Below, in pieces: positions 16,931-24,910 of a stretch of 47,188 bases of DNA (positions are counted from its first letter, which is position 1; each line of letters opens with the position of its first letter). Location: NCBI GenBank assembly GCA_018062515.1, contig JAGOSC010000016.1, forward strand, positions 1 to 47,188, in the 5' to 3' direction. The notes under the pieces were generated by a model. It saw only the letters and a list, made by a program, of their open reading frames with translations, was not told where the DNA came from and did not search any database. Origin of the DNA: Candidatus Omnitrophota bacterium (lineage in GTDB: Bacteria; Omnitrophota; Gorgyraeia; Zapsychrales; Zapsychraceae). The translations under genes and the position numbers were made by a program.

Positions 16931-17747
16931 GATGAGCAGCCTTTAATTGTTCGACCAATTCATACGGTATGGTAAGCTTCCCCAAATACGTATTTCTTTT
17001 TGCCGAACCGTGGGCATCAGAACCACCCGTGGCTATGAGATTATATTTCTTGGATAAATTAAGGTAAAACTCGGTGGTTGCCGACATACAATTCGGATAA
17101 TAAACTTCAATTCCTTTTAAACCGTCGTCGACAAGACCAGGAATCAATTCATCCACCATCGTAAACATGGGATGAGCTAAAACTGGAACGCCTCCATATT
17201 TTAAAATAAGACGGATACCTTCACTCGCGCTGAGTTTTAATTTTGGAACAAAGGCCGGTTTATCATCCGCCAAATATTTGTCAAAGGCGGCTCTCATATT
17301 AGGAACAATTCCCTGTTTGACCATGATCGTGGCCAAATGAGGACGCCCGACGGCGTCACTTTCCGTCAAGGCACAGACTTCTTCAAAACTGATTTCACCG
17401 ACGCCAAGCTCACTTAATTTACTAATCATTAACTTCATCCGCGCGAGGCGGGAATGTTGCATTAATTTTAATTCTTCAATGAGGCCCGGATTTTCATAAT
17501 CAATCAGATAACCTAAAATGTGAACATCTTTATTATTGGCTTGTGTGGAAAGTTCAATACCAGGAATGACTTCAATATCGTAAGCGGCAGCGGCACGTAT
17601 CGTCGGCGCTATTCCTTCGAGAATGTCATGGTCAGTTATGGATATACAGTGAATACCTAAGCGGAAGGCTTGGTCAACGACTTCCTCGGGAGAAGACGTG
17701 CTGTCAGAGAAATGGGTGTGAATATGCAGATCGGCTATTTTAGCCAT
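16923..17747 (-). CDS. PHP-domain phosphoesterase (YciV/RNase AM-like)
   Basis: This metal-dependent PHP-family phosphoesterase has 274 residues. Metal ligands are visible in DLHIHTHFSDS (H8, H10), SITDHDILEG, GIELS, HILGY, GRPHLA, PVLAHP and GGSDAHG. Overall pattern and length resemble the YciV/TrpH group, which removes 5' nucleotides from RNA or hydrolyses 3',5'-nucleoside bisphosphates. It sits between nusB (1-bp gap) and the ribD-type reductase (8-bp overlap). Because riboflavin synthesis needs a phosphatase step that is often unassigned, a role there is possible, but this is inference from position only. Confidence 0.88.
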   Translation of the reverse strand: MAKIADLHIHTHFSDSTSSPEEVVDQAFRLGIHCISITDHDILEGIAPTIRAAAAYDIEVIPGIELSTQANNKDVHILGYLIDYENPGLIEELKLMQHSRLARMKLMISKLSELGVGEISFEEVCALTESDAVGRPHLATIMVKQGIVPNMRAAFDKYLADDKPAFVPKLKLSASEGIRLILKYGGVPVLAHPMFTMVDELIPGLVDDGLKGIEVYYPNCMSATTEFYLNLSKKYNLIATGGSDAHGSAKRNTYLGKLTIPYELVEQLKAAHRG

Positions 17748-17748
17748 A

Positions 17749-18171
17749 TCAGGATTTTTTTTCGGTCGTTTCGGTTTTATGAATTTTATCTAGAATTCCA
17801 TTAACAAACTTACTGGATTCAACATCTCCATATTTTTTGGCTAATTCTACCGCTTCATTGATGGAAACTTTAGGTGGGATATCTTGGGTATATAATAATT
17901 CAAAAACGCCCATACGCATTATATTGCGGTCAATAATCGCCATACGTTTTAATTGCCAGTTCGTCGCGTACTGAGAAATCTTTTCATCAATAACGGCTAT
18001 ATGAGTTTCTACGCCTAAAACTATTCGGTCAGAAAAATTATGAACCGTTTGGTCAAATCTTTCTTTGTCAGCCCAGTAATAATCATTCGCAGAGGTGATG
18101 GTACGCCTGGTGATCTCGGCTTGATATAATATTTTTAAAGCTTCTTCGCGGCCTTTACTTCTTTTTCGCAT
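17749..18171 (-). CDS. nusB: NusB, transcription antitermination factor
   Basis: NusB binds boxA RNA together with S10 and assists rRNA antitermination. The 140 residues show RRSKGREEALKILYQAE-like N-terminal helices, IDRNIMRMGVFELLY in the middle and INEAVELAKKYGDVESSKFVNGILDKI at the C-terminus, all family hallmarks. It lies 29 bp after ribH; the ribH-nusB pairing is widely conserved. Its placement in the same operon as an intrinsic terminator in the leader is noted separately. Confidence 0.95.
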   Translation of the reverse strand: MRKRSKGREEALKILYQAEITRRTITSANDYYWADKERFDQTVHNFSDRIVLGVETHIAVIDEKISQYATNWQLKRMAIIDRNIMRMGVFELLYTQDIPPKVSINEAVELAKKYGDVESSKFVNGILDKIHKTETTEKKS

Positions 18172-18200
18172 CTTAACATCCTATTTATCTCAACGAACAA

Positions 18201-18662
18201 TTATAGCGTCGATATTAAATTAACCATCTCTACCGCGGTTTCCGCGGCGTCTCTTCCTTTATTGCGGCCGCTCATTTGAGAGCGCTTTTCAACTAACTTA
18301 GATGATTTGGCCGCTAGAATTTCAAATATAACCGGTTTTCCTGATTGTAAAGCTACCTGCATGATCCCACTCGTAGCATTATCAATGACCAAACGGTAAT
18401 GGTCTGTTTGCCCCTCAATAACCGCTCCTAAACAAATAACAGCGTCGATGTCTTTCTTATTTGCATATTTAAGCGCGACAAGGGGAATTTCAAAAGCCCC
18501 CGGGACCCAGGCGACCTGAACTTCCCGAGCATTAACTCCCAACTTAGAGAGCTGATCCAAACAGCATTTTAATAACCGCTGCGTAATTTCTTCATTAAAA
18601 CGTGACACAACAACAGCGATCTTAATTCCTTTGCCGGAATTTTTTAGGACTTTTTTCTTCAT
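18201..18662 (-). CDS. ribH: RibH, 6,7-dimethyl-8-ribityllumazine synthase
   Basis: Lumazine synthase condenses the pyrimidine intermediate with 3,4-dihydroxy-2-butanone 4-phosphate. The 153 residues contain VVVSRFNEEIT, AWVPGAFEIPLVA, and CLGAVIEGQTDHY with catalytic His88, then GRNKGRDAAETAVEM at the end. The loop has Glu83 where several characterised enzymes have Arg (GAVIRG). The start overlaps ribBA by 4 bp, so the two are coupled, and both of its substrates come from this pathway. Confidence 0.95.
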   Translation of the reverse strand: MKKKVLKNSGKGIKIAVVVSRFNEEITQRLLKCCLDQLSKLGVNAREVQVAWVPGAFEIPLVALKYANKKDIDAVICLGAVIEGQTDHYRLVIDNATSGIMQVALQSGKPVIFEILAAKSSKLVEKRSQMSGRNKGRDAAETAVEMVNLISTL

Positions 18663-19798
18663 ATCTTCTGCGCTAAATCAACAGGCAAGGAAACGCGCTC
18701 TTTAACCGATAATCCGAATCCATCCAAACCGACGATCTTGCGCGGATTATTCGTCAGAAGCCGTATATTTTTTATCCCTAAATCAACCAATATCTGCGCG
18801 CCTAAACCGTAATGTCGTAAGTCTGGCAAAAATGAAAAGTCTTCATGGGAATCCTTAGACTTCTTTGCGCCATTGCCATTTAACTTATCAAAATTCAATC
18901 TAGGTAATGATTGACGCATGTAGACGATCACACCAGAACCATGCTGAGTAATTTTCTTAAAGGCGGCGGTTAAAGCACCTGAACTCTTTAAACCTTTAGC
19001 CTGAAATACATCATTTAAAATATTTTCGGCATGAACACGCACGAGGGTTGGCTCATTCTTATTAATGTTGCCATAAATTAAAACAATATGTTCGAGGTCG
19101 TCGACTTTTGAGTGATATTTAATGACTCTAAACTCACCATATTCCGTCGAAAGATTATTCTCATCTCCACGTTCGACTAATTTCTGATATTTGGTCATAT
19201 GTTCAATCAAACTGTCGATGGTACAAATCTTAAGGGCATGTCTTTTTGAAAATTCAATAAGATCATTGGTGCGGGCCATGGTTCCATCTTCATTCATAAT
19301 TTCGCAAATAACTCCGGCTGGGTATAAACCCGCTAGTCTTGTTAAATCAACTGATGCCTCTGTATGTCCTGCTCGGACGAGAACTCCACCTCTCAAAGCG
19401 CGAAGTGGAAATAAATGTCCTGGGGTAATAATATCGGTAGGTTTGGTTTTGGGATCAATCAACAAGTTAACTGTATAAGCCCGATCAGCGGCTGAAATTC
19501 CGGTTGTAATTCCTTTCGCGGCATCGACGGAAATCGCCCATCCGGTGTCACATTTCTGATGTTTACGGCTATGGTCAATTTTCATTGGGTGAAGATCTAA
19601 TTCATCTAAACGATTGGCTTCCATGGGAACGCAAACTAAACCGCGCGCTTCTTTAGCCATAAAATTAATGATTTCTGGGGTGATATGTTGAGCGGCGCAT
19701 AACAAATCACCTTCATTTTCGCGGCCTTCATCATCCATAACAATGATCATTTTTCCGTCTTTTAGATCTTCAAGTACTTCACCAATTGTATTAAACAT
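18659..19798 (-). CDS. ribB: RibB (DHBP synthase) fused to a degenerate GTP cyclohydrolase II domain
   Basis: The N-terminal domain (residues 1-205) makes 3,4-dihydroxy-2-butanone 4-phosphate and is intact: DDEGRENEGDLL, the acidic loop, DRAYTVNLL, and RAGHTEASVDLTRLAGL. The C-terminal 175 residues are related to GTP cyclohydrolase II, keeping VRVHAE, DLRHYGLGAQIL and LLTNNPRKI. The three zinc Cys are replaced by Asn259, Leu270 and Ser272, and the GRGIGL region is gone. The second activity is therefore probably lost, as in known RibBX-type hybrids. GGGGTG precedes the ATG. It is the first gene of the operon and its leader carries a terminator hairpin. Confidence 0.9.
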   Translation of the reverse strand: MFNTIGEVLEDLKDGKMIIVMDDEGRENEGDLLCAAQHITPEIINFMAKEARGLVCVPMEANRLDELDLHPMKIDHSRKHQKCDTGWAISVDAAKGITTGISAADRAYTVNLLIDPKTKPTDIITPGHLFPLRALRGGVLVRAGHTEASVDLTRLAGLYPAGVICEIMNEDGTMARTNDLIEFSKRHALKICTIDSLIEHMTKYQKLVERGDENNLSTEYGEFRVIKYHSKVDDLEHIVLIYGNINKNEPTLVRVHAENILNDVFQAKGLKSSGALTAAFKKITQHGSGVIVYMRQSLPRLNFDKLNGNGAKKSKDSHEDFSFLPDLRHYGLGAQILVDLGIKNIRLLTNNPRKIVGLDGFGLSVKERVSLPVDLAQKI

Positions 19799-19831
19799 GC
19801 CTTCACCCCTTTAAGTGGTTAACCTTCCTAT

Positions 19832-19859
19832 AAAAAAATCCCAATTAACCATTGGGATT
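19832..19859 (-). terminator. Intrinsic terminator in the ribB leader (possible attenuator)
   Basis: On the minus strand AATCCCAAT and ATTGGGATT form a perfect 9-bp stem around a GGTTA loop, followed at once by a run of seven T. It lies between the predicted ribB promoter and the ribB start, about 40 nt after the likely transcript start. No gene on either strand ends here, so it is positioned as a conditional terminator. A six-codon frame (MAIYYL, stop) precedes it. The leader is too short for an FMN riboswitch. Confidence 0.7.
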
Positions 19860-19904
19860 AGTATTATATTACTATAAATAATATATAGCCATTTTTGTTT
19901 TTGT

Positions 19905-19933
19905 AATATATTGGAAAAGTTTGGGCTTGTCAA
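19905..19933 (-). promoter_or_regulatory. Sigma-70 promoter of the ribB-to-fabZ operon
   Basis: The minus strand has TTGACA (19928-19933), a 17-bp spacer and TATATT (19905-19910). The predicted start near 19898 gives a leader of about 100 nt that contains the terminator hairpin. The -35 box shares the palindrome CTTGTCAAG with a divergent plus-strand promoter. Confidence 0.8.
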
Positions 19934-19955
19934 GCAAATTGTCCTGCCCTATAAT
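19927..19955 (+). promoter_or_regulatory. Divergent sigma-70 promoter of the pncC unit
   Basis: The plus strand has TTGTCA (19927-19932), a 17-bp spacer and a perfect TATAAT (19950-19955). The predicted start is about 19962, so transcription begins at or next to the ATG at 19963. The -35 elements of this promoter and of the ribB promoter overlap almost completely, so the two polymerases should exclude each other. Confidence 0.75.
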
Positions 19956-19962
19956 GCTCCCA

Positions 19963-20430
19963 ATGTCAACAGAAATGAAAGTGGCTGAAAAGCTTGTACA
20001 TAGAAAAAAGACTCTCGTTCTAGCTGAATCTTGCAGCGGCGGTTTACTTTCCCACCGTTTGACCAACATACCCGGCAGCTCTCAGTTCTTTTTAGGCGGT
20101 GTTATTGTTTACAGTAATGAGTCTAAAACTAAGCTGCTAAAAATACCAAGTACCCTTATCCGGGAAAAAGGGGCTGTTTCGAGTGATGTCGCGATCCTGA
20201 TGGCAAAAAATGTAAGAAAACTTTTCCATGCGGATTATGGCGTGAGCATTACAGGCATTGCCGGCCCAAGCGGCGGAACAAAGTCAAAACCGGTTGGCCT
20301 AATTTTCATAGCCATTTCTTCTTTGCATGAAACATTTTGTGTTCAATTTCAGTTTAAAACTGACCGAGAGTCAAATAAACGGCAAGCCGTTCATCAGGCC
20401 TTGAAATTATTAAATGAAGTCATCTGTTAA
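19963..20430 (+). CDS. pncC: PncC/CinA C-terminal domain, nicotinamide-nucleotide amidase
   Basis: This stand-alone CinA_C domain protein (155 residues from the ATG at 19963) should deamidate nicotinamide mononucleotide to nicotinic acid mononucleotide for NAD recycling. Family motifs are LVLAESCSGGLLSHRLT, GGVIVYSNESK, and TGIAGPSGGTKSKPVGL. The N-terminal molybdopterin-like domain of full CinA is absent. ATGs at 19954, 19963 and 19975 are in frame. The first lies inside the -10 box and none has a Shine-Dalgarno sequence. The 19963 start would give a leaderless mRNA. It opens a plus-strand unit with two membrane proteins. Confidence 0.88.
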   Translation: MSTEMKVAEKLVHRKKTLVLAESCSGGLLSHRLTNIPGSSQFFLGGVIVYSNESKTKLLKIPSTLIREKGAVSSDVAILMAKNVRKLFHADYGVSITGIAGPSGGTKSKPVGLIFIAISSLHETFCVQFQFKTDRESNKRQAVHQALKLLNEVIC

Positions 20431-20463
20431 AAAATCAATATTCACCGCGATCGTCTCCATCGA

Positions 20464-21204
20464 ATGATCAAAATCACTCGAAAAGATGTTTTCCTCACCC
20501 TGACTATTTTCGTGGCTGTTTTCTTCGGCACACTCATAACCGTGTCACAAGCTTTAGATACTCCGATTTGGAAATTCATCATCCAATTCCCGGAAAAACT
20601 ATATATGCCAAATTATAATATTTTTTATGTAAAAGAATGGGGATTAATCAATTCACTCTCCATTTTTCATTCTTCGCTCATCCTAACGATGTTTATTCTT
20701 TTCTTATATCACAAAGTAAGACATCCTGAAACTTTGATACGGTCATTACCAAAAGTTGTTATTCTGACTTATCTCTTCGGAATTCTAACTCTTGGTATTT
20801 TCGACTGTATGATGAAAATGAAATACTCGTATCACTATCTGAAAAATTTTTCTACCGCCTCTACTGACCAAAAAACATTGCTTTTGTTTGACAAACTATA
20901 TACGTTCCCGCGAGATGCGCGGAACAAAATATCCGGGCGGCATCAAGGGACAATGATCACCGACGAGGATATGTCGAATGAAGCAAATATAACTAAACAG
21001 CGAATCCTAAGCTACTTTCTTTATCCGTCGGTATCGGTGCGTTTTAATAATGGGACACCGAATGATGTTTTCCTATACTATAAAAAAAGCTCTTCCATTC
21101 AAGATCCATCGAACGATCTTAAAATCATTTCAGCTTCGGACAATTTAGATCTCATCTTAGCTATTAAGGATATGGAGAACACACCTGATGATCACCATTT
21201 GTAA
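20464..21204 (+). CDS. Membrane protein of unknown function
   Basis: The 246 residues have three hydrophobic segments (about 10-30, 65-84 and 97-115), then a soluble C-terminal half of about 130 residues with basic and Asp/Ser-rich stretches. I do not recognise a family or catalytic motif. It is 33 bp downstream of pncC and overlaps the next gene, a large polytopic membrane protein, by 17 bp. The two probably work together, perhaps with the soluble domain as an accessory to the predicted glycosyltransferase. That pairing is inferred only from coupling. Confidence 0.8.
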   Translation: MIKITRKDVFLTLTIFVAVFFGTLITVSQALDTPIWKFIIQFPEKLYMPNYNIFYVKEWGLINSLSIFHSSLILTMFILFLYHKVRHPETLIRSLPKVVILTYLFGILTLGIFDCMMKMKYSYHYLKNFSTASTDQKTLLLFDKLYTFPRDARNKISGRHQGTMITDEDMSNEANITKQRILSYFLYPSVSVRFNNGTPNDVFLYYKKSSSIQDPSNDLKIISASDNLDLILAIKDMENTPDDHHL

Positions 21205-22579
21205 TATTTTGGCCAGCCTTTTGATCCCTTTGCTTTTGGGTTATCTCACTTTCAGCGCCGTCTACCGGCATCCGCTGCCGATTGCATTTAAATTAGCCGT
21301 AAGCTTTGGATTGGGCTTTGGGTTATTAACTTTTTCAATGTTGTGTCTCGACATTTTGCACATTCCATTTAGCCGCGCGAGTATAAGTTTACCTTTACTT
21401 TTTTTATCATTCTTTTTATTTCTTATTATTTTGTCGATGGATAAAAAAATAAAAAAAGAAAAGAATATATTTTTTAAGGTTGAGACATCGGCACAAAATC
21501 TTAATATTCTTACCAAAATGATTCTTACAGCCCTAGTCATATATATACTATTTAATATTTTCTTTGTTTTCTTAAGAACATGGTCTATTCCGGTTTCGAC
21601 GTGGGATGCTCTTGCAACTATAGCCTTTAAAGCTAAAATATTTTTTTATGAACAATCCATCCCTGATCTGAATCTTCTTCCGCACAGATCTTATCCACTT
21701 TTAGTTTCGCTGGCTGAGTCTTGGATCGCCTTTAACCTTGGTTTTTGGGACGATACATTAATTCAAATCATTTTTCCCTTGGCATTTTTATCCTATTTAT
21801 GTATCCATTATTATTTTTTAAAATTTTTTACTGACGGAAAATGGGCCTTAGGCGGCGTAGCTTTACTTCTTTCAAGTAATTTCTTTCTTTATCATGCAAC
21901 GCTTTCCTACCGGGATTTTTTTCTTATGTATTATGCTTGTTCGACCATCCTTTTACTACTATTTTGGCATCATACCCGACATACTTCTTTTTTATTTTTG
22001 GCTTCTTTGTTTATGGCCTTTGCATCCTTCACAAAACTCGAAGGAACCGCGTTCATACTGATTTTCCTGACGGTGTTTTTTATCCTTATGTCCCGAATGT
22101 CTAGCACTAGTAGATTAAAGCATTTCTCTATTTTTGTGATTCCCACGTTTATTATTTCGGGCACGTTTTACGCTTACAAAATATATTATCACTCGATCAA
22201 AGACGGAGAAGGTATTGGCGATAAAACAAATTTTCAATTTATGTTCAGTAAAATCCTGCTGATACCTGAGGTGCTCGTTAGTTACCGGGACAATTTGCTT
22301 TTCACTGGCAATTGGAATCTTTTATGGGGCGCCTTAATTTTTAGTTTATTGTTATCTGTTAAAATAAAGAAGTCTTTTGAAACTAATATATTGCTTTGGA
22401 GCATTTTTTTGTTTTTTGGATTGTATACTTGCACAGCTATTTTTTCTTCTAATTTTATCTGGATAGCCGGAGAACAGAACAGCGCAGGCTTGTCACGGCT
22501 CATTCTACACTTCTTCCCACTCTGCGTTTTGTCGATAGTATTAATCAATTTTTCTTTGTTTAATAGCCGGAGAGATTAG
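21188..22579 (+). CDS. Polytopic membrane protein, GT-C glycosyltransferase-like
   Basis: This 463-residue protein has about ten to eleven hydrophobic helices. After the first helices comes a loop with VSTWDALATIAFKAKIFF and LPHRSYPLLVSLAESWIAFNLG. This resembles the first periplasmic loop and acceptor region of ArnT/PMT (GT39/GT83-like) enzymes, which move sugars from lipid carriers in the periplasmic leaflet. An acidic residue in the first loop (WDA) is where such enzymes place their catalytic Asp. It ends 4 bp into the convergent methyltransferase gene. The family call is moderate because GT-C proteins diverge strongly. Confidence 0.7.
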   Translation: MITICNILASLLIPLLLGYLTFSAVYRHPLPIAFKLAVSFGLGFGLLTFSMLCLDILHIPFSRASISLPLLFLSFFLFLIILSMDKKIKKEKNIFFKVETSAQNLNILTKMILTALVIYILFNIFFVFLRTWSIPVSTWDALATIAFKAKIFFYEQSIPDLNLLPHRSYPLLVSLAESWIAFNLGFWDDTLIQIIFPLAFLSYLCIHYYFLKFFTDGKWALGGVALLLSSNFFLYHATLSYRDFFLMYYACSTILLLLFWHHTRHTSFLFLASLFMAFASFTKLEGTAFILIFLTVFFILMSRMSSTSRLKHFSIFVIPTFIISGTFYAYKIYYHSIKDGEGIGDKTNFQFMFSKILLIPEVLVSYRDNLLFTGNWNLLWGALIFSLLLSVKIKKSFETNILLWSIFLFFGLYTCTAIFSSNFIWIAGEQNSAGLSRLILHFFPLCVLSIVLINFSLFNSRRD

Positions 22580-23358
22580 TACATCTTTTGAAGTTCTATC
22601 TTACAAAACATTCCTAACCAGTGATTTAAAGGCGAGATTAAAATTTCGAAGACTTGTATAAGAGGATAAATCACCGACGGTAAAAGCTGTTTCATCGAAA
22701 CACCGCCGCTAATTAAATAACAAAGAGGTGAATGATAATGGATCGAATTTATCTGAAAACCGGGATATTCTTTTTGAAACTGGATTCGGTCGCGGGTAAA
22801 TATGATCCACGGCAAAGCGCCATTCGCATTTGACATCGGCCCAACTCCTTCAATATTCCATCCTGCCGTCGGATCAAATGGTTCATGATGAAAATTTTGG
22901 TAGATAAACCTTCCCCACCAAGTGTTGGCTGGCTCAATCATAATAATTTTTCCATTAACCTTAAGACATCGGTTCATTTCATTCAATAACTTTCGCGGGT
23001 TCTTGATATGATGCAAAACATCAATCATGACAAAAACATCGACGCTATTATTCTTAAGCGGCAGGGCCTCACCAGAAAAACAAAGATCTATTCCGCCTAA
23101 ATAAAGAACATCGGAAGTAATGACGGTCGGATTAACATCTTTGATAAATCCTCCTCCGCTTCCTAATTCAACAAATTTACCGTCGGGATATTGGGAAAAA
23201 ACCTTTTGAAATGTTTTATAATTTTTAATATATATTTCTTTGAGGATGGGCTTGCTTTGAATAATGCGGGAATGCGATTCTGTCGTTTTCGGGTCATCAA
23301 GAGAAGTAATCTTCTCGTTTTCTGGAAGTCTAAACCATTGTTTTATATGATTAATCAT
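22576..23358 (-). CDS. Class I SAM-dependent methyltransferase
   Basis: The 260-residue protein has a Methyltransf_11-type core: FVELGSGGGF (SAM loop, about residues 61-70), LKNNSVDVFVMIDVLHHIKNP and LNEMNRCLKVNGKIIMIEPA. After the core comes an aromatic-rich region (WWGRFIYQNFHHEPFDP) and a hydrophobic C-terminal stretch that may touch the membrane. It overlaps the upstream fusion gene by 4 bp, so both act together. The substrate is unknown; a lipid-linked or polysaccharide intermediate is a reasonable inference from the glycosyltransferase neighbours. Confidence 0.85.
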   Translation of the reverse strand: MINHIKQWFRLPENEKITSLDDPKTTESHSRIIQSKPILKEIYIKNYKTFQKVFSQYPDGKFVELGSGGGFIKDVNPTVITSDVLYLGGIDLCFSGEALPLKNNSVDVFVMIDVLHHIKNPRKLLNEMNRCLKVNGKIIMIEPANTWWGRFIYQNFHHEPFDPTAGWNIEGVGPMSNANGALPWIIFTRDRIQFQKEYPGFQINSIHYHSPLCYLISGGVSMKQLLPSVIYPLIQVFEILISPLNHWLGMFCKIELQKMY

Positions 23359-24758
23359 TTAAATCTAATTTTCCACAAGGCAAACCAGCACATTCTTATA
23401 AGAAGCAGACCATGCCTGAATCTTTGAATTTGAGTCGTCCCATATAATCGGTTCTTATACCGTATAGGCAATTCAATTGCCTTTAGATTTAATTTCACTG
23501 CGCCAAAAATAAGATCAAAATCTCCAAAAGGGTCAAAATCACCAAAATAATGACGATTGGCCGCCAACTTCGTATAGTGATGCTTAAACATTACCTTAGT
23601 TCCGCATAAAGTATCCTTAAATCGTTGTTTCAATAGCCAAGAAAAAAAGATACCAAACAGCTTATTAGCCACTAAGTTCAGGAAACGCATAGCCTCATCT
23701 TCCATAGGATAAACTAGACGAGACCCATTAATAAACTCTCCCTTATTGCTTCGAATGGCTTCATAAAACTTCGGTAAATCCTCCGGTGACACCGTTAAAT
23801 CAGCGTCAAGAATCATGAGCACTTCATTGGCGGCGGCATTGAAACCAAACCTTACTGCATCGCCTTTGCCTTTACCGGACTGTTTAAATAACTTAATATT
23901 TTTTTCCGGAAACTTCTTAATAATCCGTTCTACCTCTTCGTATGTACCATCTTTTGACCACCCTTCGACAAAAATAAACTCCTGTTCTGTACCAAACTTA
24001 GGTGTGCGCGTAATCGCCTGTTCAATATTTCCTTTCTCATTACGGCATGGAATCAGAATAGTTACTGAGAAATCTTTATTAACTGCTCTCATTGGACGGG
24101 CAACAATAAAATGATTCAAGGTAAAAAGATTAATAATCGGCAACTTAGCGATAAATCGGTTAACAATATAACTTACTCCCCAAATATTAAACGGTAAAAG
24201 TATACTTCGCTCTGTATTAATAAATTGATATCCGGCTAAATCCAAAAAATTTATTATGTCACCCGACGTCAGCCAATTCTGTTCTAATTGCGGCATTTTT
24301 CGTCCTAATTTTTCACCGGCTTTGAGAATGACTTGCCATAAGTAGCTATAGTATTCAATGAATATCCTGGTATCATTCGTACAAAATCGTTGAAGCGATT
24401 CCAAAAAACCCTGAATGTCGTCGATCTCTCCCAATAGTCCGGCCAAAATAACATAGTCAAATTTCTCGGTAACATTAACATCATCAACAGTACCAACAAA
24501 AAATTCCAACTGATTATATTTTTGTTTGGCCCGTTCAATCATCTTGGGGCTAACGTCAATTCCCACACCTAACGATGGCTTTAAATCAGACAATAAATCG
24601 CCAGTACCGCATCCGATTTCCAAAACCTTTTTACCTTCCGGTACAAAATAACGGTATTGTTCTAATAAAGTTTTGTAATAATAACGGTTCTTTTGTCTGA
24701 ACGAATCTCGTGATTGGGCGTAGCTATCGTAATGCTCAAGAATTTTTTCAGTTCTCAT
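23355..24758 (-). CDS. Methyltransferase-GT2 glycosyltransferase fusion protein
   Basis: Residues 1 to about 225 form a class I SAM methyltransferase (VLEIGCGTGDLL, LGVGIDVSPKMIERAKQKY, FDYVILAGLLGEI). Residues about 230-467 form a GT2 family transferase of the polyprenyl-phosphate mannosyltransferase type. It has VTILIPCRNEKGNI, GKGKGDAVRFGF, the DxD motif in LDADLTVSPEDLP, and NGSRLVYPMEDEAMR. A hydrophobic stretch near 350 may contact the membrane. The reading frame is continuous through the junction. It likely loads a sugar on a lipid carrier, which the GT-C-like protein encoded nearby could use. The 152 bp upstream (24759-24910) contain small hairpins but no promoter or ribosome-binding site I can defend. 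Confidence 0.88.
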   Translation of the reverse strand: MRTEKILEHYDSYAQSRDSFRQKNRYYYKTLLEQYRYFVPEGKKVLEIGCGTGDLLSDLKPSLGVGIDVSPKMIERAKQKYNQLEFFVGTVDDVNVTEKFDYVILAGLLGEIDDIQGFLESLQRFCTNDTRIFIEYYSYLWQVILKAGEKLGRKMPQLEQNWLTSGDIINFLDLAGYQFINTERSILLPFNIWGVSYIVNRFIAKLPIINLFTLNHFIVARPMRAVNKDFSVTILIPCRNEKGNIEQAITRTPKFGTEQEFIFVEGWSKDGTYEEVERIIKKFPEKNIKLFKQSGKGKGDAVRFGFNAAANEVLMILDADLTVSPEDLPKFYEAIRSNKGEFINGSRLVYPMEDEAMRFLNLVANKLFGIFFSWLLKQRFKDTLCGTKVMFKHHYTKLAANRHYFGDFDPFGDFDLIFGAVKLNLKAIELPIRYKNRLYGTTQIQRFRHGLLLIRMCWFALWKIRFK

Positions 24759-24910
24759 GATAGTCTATTTCAATTTTTGTCTTGAGGTGTATACAAGAAA
24801 GGGACTTTCTTCGAGGAATCTCCCGTGATGTTAGCACCCTAGCTGTAGAATAATGCGAAGAATTCTTTTGAATTAACTTCATTTTCATTAATAACGAATA
24901 GAAGGAGATT

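Noticed and set aside
19799..19900. FMN riboswitch before ribB
   Set aside because: The leader is only about 100 nt and lacks the conserved multi-helix FMN aptamer; only a terminator hairpin and a short frame are seen.
24759..24910. Hairpins between the Bax-inhibitor-like and fusion genes as a terminator or small RNA
   Set aside because: The stems (ATAGAA/TTCTAT and AAGAAAG/CTTTCTT) are short and AT-rich without a T-run.
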